Below, piece by piece: positions 1 through 8,414 of a stretch of 41,563 nucleotides of DNA. The stretch lies in the IMG/VR virus record IMGVR_UViG_3300025684_000025, positions 1 through 41,563 of that record; one strand, 5' to 3'. Source of the stretch: a virus. Within the stretch, counting starts at the first letter, position 1; every line of letters begins with the position of its first letter. A model generated the notes under the pieces. The model saw nothing but the letters and a program-made list of their open reading frames with translations, did not search any database and was not told the origin of the DNA. Position numbers and translations under genes: made by a program.

Positions 1-273
1 ACATTAGCAGGTAGATACCAAGTGTATAGAGACCCTTACTTCCCAGCAGGAAAAATCTTAATGGGACATAAAGGTACATCTTTATTAGACACAGGTTATG
101 TATACGCACCATACGTGCCATTACAGTTAACACCTACAATGTATAACCCATTCAACTTCACACCAATCAAAGGTATCATGACTAGATACGCTAAGAAAAT
201 GGTTAACAACAGATTCTACGGTGTGATTTCTGTAAAAGGTTTACAATCTTTTGATATCTCAGAATTAAAATAA
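1..273 (+). CDS. 23: Major capsid protein gp23, C-terminal fragment
   Basis: The frame is open from the first base, so this is the last 90 codons of a gene that begins outside the window; the GTG at 22 is not a real start. The translation carries the C-terminal signature of T4 gp23: a DPYFPAGKILMGHKG segment (T4 has a similar 'YFTVGYKG' stretch), then YVYAPYVPLQL (T4 'YYAPYVALTPL'), then FTPIKGIMTRY (T4 'FQPVMGFKTRYG'), and it ends near a VKGL motif. gp23 forms the hexamers of the prohead shell and in T4 is matured by the gp21 protease. It is followed at once by a strong terminator, as expected for a very highly expressed late gene. Family assignment is by motif recognition; I am confident of it. 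Confidence 0.93.
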   Translation, partial: TLAGRYQVYRDPYFPAGKILMGHKGTSLLDTGYVYAPYVPLQLTPTMYNPFNFTPIKGIMTRYAKKMVNNRFYGVISVKGLQSFDISELK

Positions 274-300
274 TATTTTAATATACTGAAATATAATATT

Positions 301-328
301 AAAGGGTTCCTTCGGGAACCCTTTTTTT
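301..328 (+). terminator. Intrinsic terminator of gene 23
   Basis: A 10-bp stem (301-310 with 315-324) is closed by a C(TTCG)G tetraloop, one of the most stable RNA loops, and followed by a T run to 328. It lies 27 bases after the gene 23 stop codon. Confidence 0.93.
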
Positions 329-346
329 ATGTCCATAAGTGAGCAC

Positions 347-373
347 AAAAAAAAACGAGAATTAACTCGTTTT
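347..373 (-). terminator. Intrinsic terminator of the minus-strand operon
   Basis: Read on the minus strand, an 8-bp stem AAAACGAG / CTCGTTTT (373-366 with 359-352) with a six-base loop runs directly into nine Ts (A347-A355 on the plus strand). It lies 21 bases beyond the stop codon of the last minus-strand gene and faces the gene 23 terminator, so the two converging transcription units are separated by back-to-back terminators. Confidence 0.85.
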
Positions 374-393
374 ATAATTTTAGTATGTTTTAA

Positions 394-663
394 TTAAGAT
401 TGTTTTTCTAAGATAGTGATTTTAAGGTCACCAGTCCCTTTAAATATTCTATGGTATACCATCTTAGGGATTGTATATGTTTGTCCCTCTTGTAAGACCT
501 GAGGTAGTTCTTCATCCATTTGTAACATCCATCCGTTACTCTGTTCTATAAAAACCTCACGAGTATTTAAATCTCTGTGCCATACTAATTCGTTAGAATC
601 CACATCTTCAGTGAATATTCTTTTGAATTCGTACTTACTGATATTTTCCTGTTCGTATACCAT
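394..663 (-). CDS. Small cupin-like protein
   Basis: 89 residues. The middle has a cupin-like pattern: VWHRD near residues 28-32, a GWMLQMDEELP strand, then LQEGQTYTIPKMVYHRI and GDLKITI at the C-terminus, the usual 'G...IP...H/YHR' layout of a small beta-barrel. Similar short proteins are common in marine T4-like phages, from memory, with no established role. It is the last gene of a long minus-strand run; its ATG overlaps the upstream stop codon as TAATG, which suggests coupled translation. No catalytic function can be assigned: the cupin metal ligands are only partly suggested by the two His-Arg pairs. It could be an enzyme fragment or a structural accessory. Confidence 0.7.
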   Translation of the reverse strand: MVYEQENISKYEFKRIFTEDVDSNELVWHRDLNTREVFIEQSNGWMLQMDEELPQVLQEGQTYTIPKMVYHRIFKGTGDLKITILEKQS

Positions 664-1565
664 TACCAGAACCTACCTGAAACGTTTGTACCGAAGTCTT
701 TGTGTGCTCTACAAGCCCAATACCCAGCCTTAGTCTTATCTTTCTTCTCAGCACATCTATGTCTTGCAGCAAATGATTTACGAGCCCCTGGGTCATTCCA
801 TTTGGCTGACATATCAGGAGAACCGTAACTTATCTTTTTAACCTTACCTGTTTTAGGGTCTTTAACATAGACATACCATTTTTTAGAACCACCAGATTTA
901 GGTTTATTTAAATCGATGTCCTTACCTTGATATTCTGATTCAGTAATCATAGGGAAGTCGAATGGTAATCTCTCACCTTCATAGATAAAAAACTTACCAC
1001 GGTCAGATTCAAGGATTTCAATTTCCTCATCAGACCATTCACCAAATCCTTCAGTGTATAACTCACGAGCTTCATTGATAACATCAAAGTATTTAGGACT
1101 TCCGTATCTAAATATTGTTTCAGTTAATGATATTTCTTTATTAAAGTGATATTGTAACTCCTCAGAAATTAATGGTTTTGAATTATTATTCTCCAATATA
1201 GTATATTGTAACTCACCTTCTTTCTTTAGGTTTTTATTCGATACCATTGTTGGTTTATTACCTTTACCTGTTTTTTTATCTTTCTTCTCTGCTCTACGTT
1301 TCTGACTACACGCCTTCTTTTTATCTTTTGCAGACATCTTAGCAGCAACACCAGCGGCACGACATTTAGGATAAGCCCCGTCTTTTTCACCATCACCATC
1401 TTCGTCTTTACGACCACATGGAGGGTGACCACCACCTTTTTTGTTTTTACATATATTAACCCACGGACCTTTTGGTTGTTTACTACCCTTAGGTTTCTTT
1501 TTCTTACCAAACCAAACGGCTAAATCTTCACTAAGTAAACTTTCGATGTTTAGATTCTTATCCAT
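663..1565 (-). CDS. Lysine-rich protein with two phage domains (DUF5872-like and a C-terminal basic domain)
   Basis: 300 residues in three parts. Residues 1-13 form a short leader ending LLSE, which resembles a capsid-targeting peptide. Residues 18-100 are extremely lysine-rich with the pattern WVNICKNKKGGGHPPCGR and CRAAGVAAKMSAKDKKKACSQKRR, which I associate with DUF5872; its spaced cysteines may bind metal. Residues 225-300 form a second basic domain with WYVYVKD, a GSPDM...DPGARKSFAARHRC stretch and KAGYWACRAH, a module seen alone or fused in many phages. Both domains are of unknown function. The very high charge would suit a DNA-condensing internal head protein, which is inference. Its stop overlaps the next start (TAATG). 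Confidence 0.75.
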   Translation of the reverse strand: MDKNLNIESLLSEDLAVWFGKKKKPKGSKQPKGPWVNICKNKKGGGHPPCGRKDEDGDGEKDGAYPKCRAAGVAAKMSAKDKKKACSQKRRAEKKDKKTGKGNKPTMVSNKNLKKEGELQYTILENNNSKPLISEELQYHFNKEISLTETIFRYGSPKYFDVINEARELYTEGFGEWSDEEIEILESDRGKFFIYEGERLPFDFPMITESEYQGKDIDLNKPKSGGSKKWYVYVKDPKTGKVKKISYGSPDMSAKWNDPGARKSFAARHRCAEKKDKTKAGYWACRAHKDFGTNVSGRFW

Positions 1566-1571
1566 AGTACG

Positions 1572-2945
1572 TTATTTTTCGTTAATTACATAAAAACTAA
1601 TACTTTTCTTAGTGGTATTAATCTCTCTATTTGTCTTTAATTGTAAATCTAAGTGATATTCTTTGTTTGGAATTAACATTGAAGTATCTAATAAAAAGAA
1701 GTTATTATTAAACGTACGACTAATGTCAGTAAATGGGATTACATCGATAGATGTTTTACCCTCTTTAACATATAATCTATATTTTAAGTTATCTATTTGA
1801 ACCGTCGATTCAAACATAAAAGGAACTTTAACTTCCACATAAACTTTTCTAATATCCCCTCTAACGATTTTTTCTTCTTTTTCTAAACCATAGAATGAAA
1901 AACTATAATCTTTAGGTGATAATTCATCGGTACCGATTTTAAAGTATTCCGAAGAAGGTCTTAATGTAAATTCCTGTTCAACAGTAGAAATTGAATAACC
2001 ATCAATAAATAATCCTTTCCAATGGTCAGATAATAGTTGAGGTGCTTTACAATCCTGTTGACCAATCGTTAAACTTACCTGATAAACGCCTTTAGTAATA
2101 TGTTCAGATTCTAAATCTGAGAATAAAAGTTCATCACCATTATAGATGTCCACTTTTGGTAGGTCATCTAAATTTGCAGGTTCATGTCCTTGGTTAACAT
2201 AAAGTATTAAATTTCTTGTAACCCCTTCATAGAAATCATTACGATTATCTATAAAATGGTCATTAAATGTTGTTTCTAAATAAGGCTCAAAGAATGTCTG
2301 AGTATACTTAGTGAAAAAAGCAACACTTCTATATAATTCTAAGGTATTTGTTAATTCGTATGGTAAGTCAAAAGAGACACCTAAACCATAGTTTGTTTTA
2401 TCTCCGTCTAATATACTATTAACGTATTCTGTTATGTCTATTTCTAAATTTTCATCACCGTTATCAAAGTGTTGTAAACCAATCACTTTAGATTCGTCTT
2501 TACCACCAACAATACTCCACGGAGTATTTGTATTTACGTTAAACCAATTAGAACCAATATCTGAATAAGTTTTTTGTAATGGATAGATTTTTGAAGTATC
2601 AAAATAATCATATCCCGTTCCCTCATCCCATTCTTCGGTTAATTCAAAAACTTCAATATCAAATGATGAAGTTCGTTTAGTACCGATTCCTGTTAATTCA
2701 TTAAAATATGTTGATTCTGTAGGGTTAACAGTATTAGTTAACTTTAGTGTGTGTTTTTCTATTCTTTCTCTATTGATGTAACCACTTTCAATTCTTTCAA
2801 TTAAATCGGTTAGGTCAATCTGTAATAAGAATCTACTGAAGTTACCACCATAAAAGATTTCAGTTACGGGGTTCTTACCTGTATTAGCAAACGAATCACT
2901 AATGATTGTATTGTTCTTACTAAAATATGATTTAAATATAGACAT
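1572..2945 (-). CDS. Putative virion structural protein, DNRLRE-like fold
   Basis: 457 residues, rich in beta-strand-forming segments, with no catalytic motif seen. The pattern in the first 200 residues (an N-terminal 'SDSFANTGKNP..EIFYGG', hydrophobic FLLQIDL, paired TFNEL/EEWDEG segments, and an IDITEYVNSILDG..NYGLGVSF strand pair) resembles the DNRLRE-type beta domain of secreted and surface proteins. The second half is probably another set of beta domains. It lies between the gp5-like gene and a predicted internal protein and has its own late-promoter motif 16 bases before the ATG, so a virion role (baseplate, neck or fibre) is likely. The exact part is unknown. Confidence 0.6.
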   Translation of the reverse strand: MSIFKSYFSKNNTIISDSFANTGKNPVTEIFYGGNFSRFLLQIDLTDLIERIESGYINRERIEKHTLKLTNTVNPTESTYFNELTGIGTKRTSSFDIEVFELTEEWDEGTGYDYFDTSKIYPLQKTYSDIGSNWFNVNTNTPWSIVGGKDESKVIGLQHFDNGDENLEIDITEYVNSILDGDKTNYGLGVSFDLPYELTNTLELYRSVAFFTKYTQTFFEPYLETTFNDHFIDNRNDFYEGVTRNLILYVNQGHEPANLDDLPKVDIYNGDELLFSDLESEHITKGVYQVSLTIGQQDCKAPQLLSDHWKGLFIDGYSISTVEQEFTLRPSSEYFKIGTDELSPKDYSFSFYGLEKEEKIVRGDIRKVYVEVKVPFMFESTVQIDNLKYRLYVKEGKTSIDVIPFTDISRTFNNNFFLLDTSMLIPNKEYHLDLQLKTNREINTTKKSISFYVINEK

Positions 2946-2961
2946 TTATTTTCTTTTTATA

Positions 2962-2970
2962 ATAAATATC
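2962..2970 (-). promoter_or_regulatory. Late-promoter motif GATATTTAT
   Basis: Exact GATATTTAT on the minus strand, 16 bases before the ATG of the 457-residue structural gene. One of thirteen sites of the same motif in this window. Confidence 0.6.
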
Positions 2971-2976
2971 CAGTAA

Positions 2977-4497
2977 TTAGTTAATTCTATTTTTCTGTGA
3001 AAGGATATTCTGTTTAAAGTTTTGGAACTTATCTTCTAACTTCGCTTTGATGGCTGGTTGTACCACACCAGACTCAGCAGGATTGTGAACGTGACTAACC
3101 ATAAAAAGATACATCACATCTAAAAGTTCCTGAAGTTCTTCACCTCTAACTAATGAATAGGTATTTGGATAAATACTCGTTAGTAGTTCGTCCTGAGTAA
3201 TCTTATAATTCGATACCTTCGAGAAATCAATCCCCTCAGAATTTTCAGGTACATTATTACCGTAAGCAATTAGAAAGTTATTGTCAGAGACTGAGATGAT
3301 ATTTTTAGATGGTTTATCATCTTTTATAATATTTGTTGGTCTAATATATGTTACTTTCTTAGGAGTTTCGTCTTCATCTAAAGAATATACTAACCCATAA
3401 GATTTTCTACTTTTAATTCTAATCTTATCTATAAATCCTGAATAATCAGTATTGGTGATTAAATCATTATATTGTTGTCTAACAGGTCTAAGATATAATG
3501 GATATATTGAGGTCATTTTTGCCGGGTCTTGATTTGAAGGGTGTTTAATAAACCCATCTAATGCGTCAACACCTGACTTACCAGTATTTATAATTCCTTT
3601 AATTGCGTGTCTTATGGACATCCCTAAATCATCTAAAGATGGTTCAAATATTTGTTTGGTATATAATAACTCTTTTTCGTCCAAAACGGTTAAGTTATTA
3701 AAGTATATTGTTTCTGTTTGTCCGTCTTTTTTCAATGGACGATAAACATATATAGTTCCCGTATAATTACCATTTACTGGCGTTAGACTTTCAATGTAGT
3801 ATTCAATTAAAACTTCTAAGTGAGTAAATCTAGTAGTTTCTACAGGTTGTTCGTCACCCTCTTTATATGTGAATGTTTTATCAAACTTAGAAACTTGTAA
3901 AATTGCTGGATTATCATCTCTAATGGGTTCATTTAATTTGGTTGATATTTCATCATCAACTTTACCAGCACGAATAACCACGGCATTATCAGACCATATA
4001 ACATCAGAATTAACTCTACTTGAAATTGCAAAGTCATCAACTTTAGGAATTGCTCCGTTATATTTTTCTTTTACGTACTTACCATTTTCTTTTACTAAGT
4101 CCTTACCTTTTTTGTATTGTAATCCTTCTCTAGATTGTGATAACTTATGTTCGGCACTCGTACTATCATTGAAACCTCTATCTATAACCGATGAAGGAAT
4201 ATAAAACCCATCTACGAAATCTCGGTCAGGGTTAGAAAATATAATATTCACCATGTCTCCCACTTTTGGAATCATAGTAAATAGGTTAGGAATTAACGGT
4301 CTAAATAAGAAAGGATTGACAGAAATATCCCATTTGTCTTTACCTTCTAAATCTACATTACCGTCATATTCTGTTGAGAATTTTTTTGTGGATATAGCAA
4401 AACTTTGTGGGTCAACAATAATACGACCCAGTCTTAATGGGTCTAAATTATCGGTAACAACACCTGTGTAGATTATTCTTTTATCTTCACTATTCAT
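2977..4497 (-). CDS. Baseplate hub/spike protein, gp5-like OB-fold
   Basis: 506 residues (T4 gp5 has 575). The N-terminus reads IIYTGVVTDNLDPLRLGRIIV, the classic opening of the gp5/VgrG OB-fold (GxV.dN.DP...GR), followed by a PKVGDMVNIIF strand typical of the same barrel. Near the C-terminus is the segment VSHVHNPAESGVV, like the SH-H/P motif of phage baseplate OB-fold proteins. I see no lysozyme domain and no obvious long beta-helix repeat, unlike T4 gp5. The protein would sit at the centre of the baseplate under the tail tube. The gene overlaps the next upstream small gene by 8 bases, and a large probable baseplate gene follows it upstream, consistent with one assembly module. Confidence 0.72.
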   Translation of the reverse strand: MNSEDKRIIYTGVVTDNLDPLRLGRIIVDPQSFAISTKKFSTEYDGNVDLEGKDKWDISVNPFLFRPLIPNLFTMIPKVGDMVNIIFSNPDRDFVDGFYIPSSVIDRGFNDSTSAEHKLSQSREGLQYKKGKDLVKENGKYVKEKYNGAIPKVDDFAISSRVNSDVIWSDNAVVIRAGKVDDEISTKLNEPIRDDNPAILQVSKFDKTFTYKEGDEQPVETTRFTHLEVLIEYYIESLTPVNGNYTGTIYVYRPLKKDGQTETIYFNNLTVLDEKELLYTKQIFEPSLDDLGMSIRHAIKGIINTGKSGVDALDGFIKHPSNQDPAKMTSIYPLYLRPVRQQYNDLITNTDYSGFIDKIRIKSRKSYGLVYSLDEDETPKKVTYIRPTNIIKDDKPSKNIISVSDNNFLIAYGNNVPENSEGIDFSKVSNYKITQDELLTSIYPNTYSLVRGEELQELLDVMYLFMVSHVHNPAESGVVQPAIKAKLEDKFQNFKQNILSQKNRIN

Positions 4498-4699
4498 TTA
4501 CTCCGTTTTGTCTCTCTTTTATTTCTTCAGATATCAGATAGTAATATTTTTCAACATTATCTAAGTGATGAGACAATTGGAGTATTAGCGTTTTAGTATC
4601 TTCAAACTCTTTCGTAAGTAAAGTCGCACCTTCCATAAGGTCTTTATTACTTTTTTTGTTCGCTGATTCCGCTAATTCAATTAAATCTGTGATATCCAT
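4490..4699 (-). CDS. Small coiled-coil protein, unknown
   Basis: 69 residues, nearly all predicted helix with heptad-like spacing (LILQLSHHLDNVEKYYYLISEEI). It overlaps the gp5-like gene by 8 bases and shares a TAATG stop/start with the 611-residue gene upstream, so all three are probably translated as a unit. I do not recognise it. The tight link to the gp5-like gene suggests an assembly factor or small baseplate component. Confidence 0.65.
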   Translation of the reverse strand: MDITDLIELAESANKKSNKDLMEGATLLTKEFEDTKTLILQLSHHLDNVEKYYYLISEEIKERQNGVNE

Positions 4700-6534
4700 T
4701 AGTCGAATGTGGTTAAAATAACTCCTTTACCCGTTACAAAAGGTGTGACTACGGGACCTAATGGGTGAACTCCTGTTGCTGGTTGCGATACAAATTGTAC
4801 CGCCCCATTCTCAGTCATTTCTTTCATTAAACCGTCAACCATCGCCTTATGTTGTAATACATGTTTATTTGGTGAACCGTCAGGTAAATCACCTACATTA
4901 TACCCTATCTTTTGTAGGTTTTCGATACCATTAGTGAATGAACGAGTTGAACTCGCACCTTCTCTAATATATGCACCATACAGTAGTGGAAAGGGTACAC
5001 CTAAAGGTATACCTGTTCTTAGGTTAAGTAAAGACATTAATGCTCGTATGATACCCGCACAAGAACTTAAGTCATTTTTCATAAATTTATTTAAGGCAGT
5101 TATTAATGCCAATATTAATGCATATCGGGACTTAAATTGTTGTGTTGCGATTTTCTTTATAATTTGAGTAATTAATTGAGTTAAAACCTTTTTAATTTCT
5201 TTAAATAATTCTTCCTTATACATATCGAAAACTCTCTTTGATATTCTCGTCATAAAGGTCTTATTATTATTTACAAAATCAGTTACGTTTTTTGCCTCAT
5301 CGGTTACTGAATCGATACCACTCTTTAATGCAATGAACGGTAATATCGTTTTTGGTCCCATAACCTTAGATATGATTGTCTTAGGTATTTGTTTAAAGAT
5401 ATCCGTATTAAAGTTTAAATTGACGGTAGGAATATCAAATCCACTATCGTCAACGTGAGAACCTAAATTATTTAAAAAGTTATCCACCACTTCATTATCA
5501 GATATACTATCAGAGTCTAAATCTAACAACATATCTATAATTAAGTCAGGATTCATTTCCGCTTCGTAATTACCACAATCAGCTAAACGATATAGTTTTT
5601 TAACTTTAAGATTAAAGTTTTCTTCTATATATCTCGTATCACTATCGTCAAAATCGAAACTTAATTCTTCGTCTTTACTAGAGACTGTATCAATCAAACC
5701 TTCCTTTATCAAAGAATCTGATTCGTAGAAATCACTACATAACGCAGCAATCGCTTCAGTAAACTTATTTAATTCTGCAAATGAATTAACCCTTTTTGTT
5801 GAAATATCGACAGAAATCATACCGAATAACATATCCATTAAATCGGTCATTAACTCCTTAGTATTGAATAATTCAAAAGAAGAGTAATAGTTAGAAACAA
5901 AGTCACTAACCGTTATATCTTTAAATTTCAACGTATATTCTTCATCAAACTGGTCATACCCTAAGTCAAATAGAGGTAATCCATTATGTGATACATAGGT
6001 CTCTTCCGCTCCGTTAATCCTTTCAAAAATAAACTTATTTGTTGAAATTGGGTAAGAATTGTCTGATGTAGATTTTTTCTCATACATAAGTCTACCCTCA
6101 GTAGAAGATGGAGATACCTTTAAGATATCGAACATATCGATTCCTTCGGCAGAGAATTTCGCTTCAATACCGTTTAAACTAAGGTCGGTTTCACAATTTA
6201 AAGACCTGATTAACTCCTCGATAACTATTTTAGTAATTCTCGGAGCATCGTTCGATATCTTTTTTATGATTTTTTTAATTAGGGATTTAGTTGCATCGGG
6301 ACCACCACCTGTAGATTGTATTAAAGTGTCAAGTAATTTACTAATAAAATCTAAATTCGCACTTTTACCTGGTCCATCACCTAATAATTGTTTAGTTAAT
6401 TCATTACTGTTTAAATATGGTGATGAATTAATATTAAGTGATAGGTCAGCGTTATCTGATAGTGATTTAAGAGCAGTCTGTAATGTGTCAATCTTACTAC
6501 TTAAATTTTTAGTTTTACTATTTATATCTGACAT
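4699..6534 (-). CDS. Putative baseplate-associated structural protein
   Basis: 611 residues, family not recognised. The N-terminal third is helical (heptads near residues 1-50 and 80-115), followed by an acidic middle and a hydrophobic stretch near residues 480-520 (SRYALILALITALNKF and ALMSLLNL) that could be a buried helix hairpin rather than a true membrane anchor. The C-terminus (PLGPVVTPFVTGKG) looks like a beta tail. It is coupled by TAATG to genes on both sides and lies next to the gp5-like gene. A baseplate or tail role is inferred only from that position. Confidence 0.55.
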   Translation of the reverse strand: MSDINSKTKNLSSKIDTLQTALKSLSDNADLSLNINSSPYLNSNELTKQLLGDGPGKSANLDFISKLLDTLIQSTGGGPDATKSLIKKIIKKISNDAPRITKIVIEELIRSLNCETDLSLNGIEAKFSAEGIDMFDILKVSPSSTEGRLMYEKKSTSDNSYPISTNKFIFERINGAEETYVSHNGLPLFDLGYDQFDEEYTLKFKDITVSDFVSNYYSSFELFNTKELMTDLMDMLFGMISVDISTKRVNSFAELNKFTEAIAALCSDFYESDSLIKEGLIDTVSSKDEELSFDFDDSDTRYIEENFNLKVKKLYRLADCGNYEAEMNPDLIIDMLLDLDSDSISDNEVVDNFLNNLGSHVDDSGFDIPTVNLNFNTDIFKQIPKTIISKVMGPKTILPFIALKSGIDSVTDEAKNVTDFVNNNKTFMTRISKRVFDMYKEELFKEIKKVLTQLITQIIKKIATQQFKSRYALILALITALNKFMKNDLSSCAGIIRALMSLLNLRTGIPLGVPFPLLYGAYIREGASSTRSFTNGIENLQKIGYNVGDLPDGSPNKHVLQHKAMVDGLMKEMTENGAVQFVSQPATGVHPLGPVVTPFVTGKGVILTTFD

Positions 6535-6911
6535 TACATTTCATAATTGGTAGAATCAGAATCGTCAGAATTGACATCATTCATCATCTCCTTAAGCATT
6601 TCTTTATCCTCATCAGTTAAAACACCTGAAACATCACCACCTGATGCGTCACTTGCTTTTTGAATGACTGTTTGTTGTAACTTAGCTAATGATAGTTTCT
6701 TTTCTAAAACACTATCGATTATCTTTTGTTGTTCTTTAATTATAGGACCTAATAGAGTTAAATCTTCAGGTGCTTTCATGAACGATAACATCTTGTTTTG
6801 AATTCTAATCGCAGTATTTCTTTGTTCTACAGATTCATTGTAAATTTCCTGTAGTAACGCCATTAAACTTTTTTGATTAAAAGTTATCTCTTTTTTTGTT
6901 GTTCTTCCCAT
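6534..6911 (-). CDS. Small helical protein next to gp55; small terminase is a possibility
   Basis: 125 residues. Residues 14-90 form a long helical hairpin (LMALLQEIYNESVEQRN.. and IIKEQQKIIDSVLEKKLSLAKL), and the tail is acidic (DEDKEMLKEMMNDVNSDDSD). Length, central hairpin and flexible acidic end recall T4 small terminase gp16, but no diagnostic residue is visible. The neighbour gp55 raises the other option of a late co-activator such as gp33. Both are guesses. The gene has a late-type motif 6 bases before its ATG and is coupled (TAATG) to the 611-residue gene after it. Confidence 0.6.
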   Translation of the reverse strand: MGRTTKKEITFNQKSLMALLQEIYNESVEQRNTAIRIQNKMLSFMKAPEDLTLLGPIIKEQQKIIDSVLEKKLSLAKLQQTVIQKASDASGGDVSGVLTDEDKEMLKEMMNDVNSDDSDSTNYEM

Positions 6912-6917
6912 AATTAA

Positions 6918-6926
6918 ATAAATAGA
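6918..6926 (-). promoter_or_regulatory. Late-promoter motif variant TCTATTTAT
   Basis: TCTATTTAT on the minus strand ends 6 bases before the ATG of the 125-residue gene and abuts the stop codon of gene 55. A transcript started from it would have almost no leader. Confidence 0.45.
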
Positions 6927-7628
6927 TTAAACTTTAATTACTTTTAACATCATCTCTTCATATATCTTACGATACTTCTTCATTGATGTTCTAATTTCTT
7001 TAGTCGTCATCGATGTCATATCACGTAATGAAAGTAGTATTAAGTTCTTATTGAACTTCTTTCCGTCACCACCTTGGAATATATGTTCGTAGTTAGTAAA
7101 CACTTCTATTAAAGCATACCCTAACTTTTCTTCATTCTTATTTAAGTTAGTTACCTCAATAAAGTCTTCTAACTCCCTTACTAAACGAGTGACTACATCT
7201 TCGTAGTCCAATGAGTCATTATGTAAGTGATAGGTCATATCCTCTCTATTCTCTACTGACGTAGAAATGTCTTCATATGAAATCTTACGATTCTTTTCTT
7301 TATTATCTTTCTGTATTGACCCCATAAGATAATTCTTACATATAGTACCGAAGTAAGAGTATGCCTTAGTTCCTTTAGCTGGGTCAAATTTGTCGACTTT
7401 AGTAATCAAAAAAGATGTCACATCACTGTGTAGACCATCAAAGTGATAGTCTGCACGGTAAAGTTTGTATCTTCTGATAATACTATCGACCATTTTACTT
7501 AACGGTTCCCTCAGTTGTTCTCTGAAAATCACATTTCTTTCTTCAGGGTCGTCAGTTGCTAAGTAGTCTACTACCGCTTGTTCTTGCTCTGGTCCAAAGT
7601 AATTTTTATTCTTTCTAGGTCTTGGCAT
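6927..7628 (-). CDS. 55: Late sigma factor, T4 gp55-like
   Basis: 233 residues. Residues 63-108 carry the region-2 pattern of sigma-70-type factors as kept in T4 gp55: FDGLHSDVTSFLITKVDKF, then DPAKGTKAYSYFGTICKNYLMGSIQ (the 'F...G..F..Y....ark.ii..ir' core-binding and -10-reading helix). In T4, gp55 replaces sigma-70 on host RNA polymerase and directs late transcription from a -10-only promoter with the sliding clamp. The C-terminal part (residues 160-233) is helical and may hold the polymerase flap or clamp contacts. It sits between a virion-type gene and the glycosyltransferase operon. Its presence makes the GATATTTAT motif found before structural genes a natural target. Confidence 0.88.
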   Translation of the reverse strand: MPRPRKNKNYFGPEQEQAVVDYLATDDPEERNVIFREQLREPLSKMVDSIIRRYKLYRADYHFDGLHSDVTSFLITKVDKFDPAKGTKAYSYFGTICKNYLMGSIQKDNKEKNRKISYEDISTSVENREDMTYHLHNDSLDYEDVVTRLVRELEDFIEVTNLNKNEEKLGYALIEVFTNYEHIFQGGDGKKFNKNLILLSLRDMTSMTTKEIRTSMKKYRKIYEEMMLKVIKV

Positions 7629-7637
7629 ATTATAAAG

Positions 7638-8414
7638 TTATACTTCGTAGTTTATTTCTCTGTTATCAGAGAAGAAGTATTCCTTCTTTGCCGTTTCTAA
7701 CCAAAACGCCGCCTCTTGAGGTGACAGTTTTGAATTTCCGTTTTTATATAACCAAAACAATGAGCCTTTTCTAAAGTTAGTATGTCTATATGTTAATTTT
7801 GGTATTACATATACCGTTTTAGATTGGTGTGTTAGTCTTAGTAAAAATTCATATCCGAATGATAACTTAATGTTTGACTTTAAACCTCCGATTTCATTGA
7901 ACACCTCTGTTTTGATAACTAACCCACTAGTTTGGTAGTTCTCATAAGCCTTTAATGATTCATTATCTAAATAACCGATATCTTCAGTTAGGTTCATTGC
8001 CCATACTGATTCATTCGTAAAAGAAATGAACTCTCCTTTATTATCTGTGTCCACAACTATCGGTAAGAACGTATCGATTTCAGGATACGCATTAATATGT
8101 TCGATAGTATTACTTACATATGTGGGTGTTAGTTCATCATCCACCTCTAAAATAGAAATGTATTTAGATTCAGATACTGACGCACCTAAATTAATTTGTG
8201 AACAGAAATCGCTTTGACCCTCATTCAATAAAAGGTTTGTCGGTACACCAAAGTCGTAGTTAGTTAAATACTCGACTAAGTCTTTATTAGGTGTATGAAT
8301 AACTGTAAGAGTAAACTCAGTTACTGTTTGTTTTTTTAGTGATTCAACTGCAGTATCAAGATTATCCTTAATGTCGTTAGTTAATTCGTGTATTGGTAAT
8401 AATATATTAATCAT
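7638..8414 (-). CDS. Glycosyltransferase, family 2-like (GT-A)
   Basis: 258 residues. The opening INILLPIHELTNDIKDNLDTAVESLKKQT is the GT2 start (hhhP.hN...l..aieSl..Qt). ISILEVDDELTP at residues 86-96 supplies the DxD-like acidic pair (D92, D93) that binds the nucleotide sugar and metal, and the 'GGLKSNIKLSFGYEFLLRL' stretch matches the acceptor-side motif with a G(Y)E..L acidic residue. It is the first of a GT pair (8-base overlap with the GT-B gene). The product would transfer a sugar to phage DNA, virion proteins or host surface glycans; the threonine-rich virion protein in this window is one possible substrate (inference). Confidence 0.82.
   Translation of the reverse strand: MINILLPIHELTNDIKDNLDTAVESLKKQTVTEFTLTVIHTPNKDLVEYLTNYDFGVPTNLLLNEGQSDFCSQINLGASVSESKYISILEVDDELTPTYVSNTIEHINAYPEIDTFLPIVVDTDNKGEFISFTNESVWAMNLTEDIGYLDNESLKAYENYQTSGLVIKTEVFNEIGGLKSNIKLSFGYEFLLRLTHQSKTVYVIPKLTYRHTNFRKGSLFWLYKNGNSKLSPQEAAFWLETAKKEYFFSDNREINYEV

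Noticed and set aside
6059-6553. 164-codon plus-strand frame
   Set aside because: Antisense to the 611-residue structural gene, which is tied to its neighbours by TAATG overlaps; no start context or family signal.
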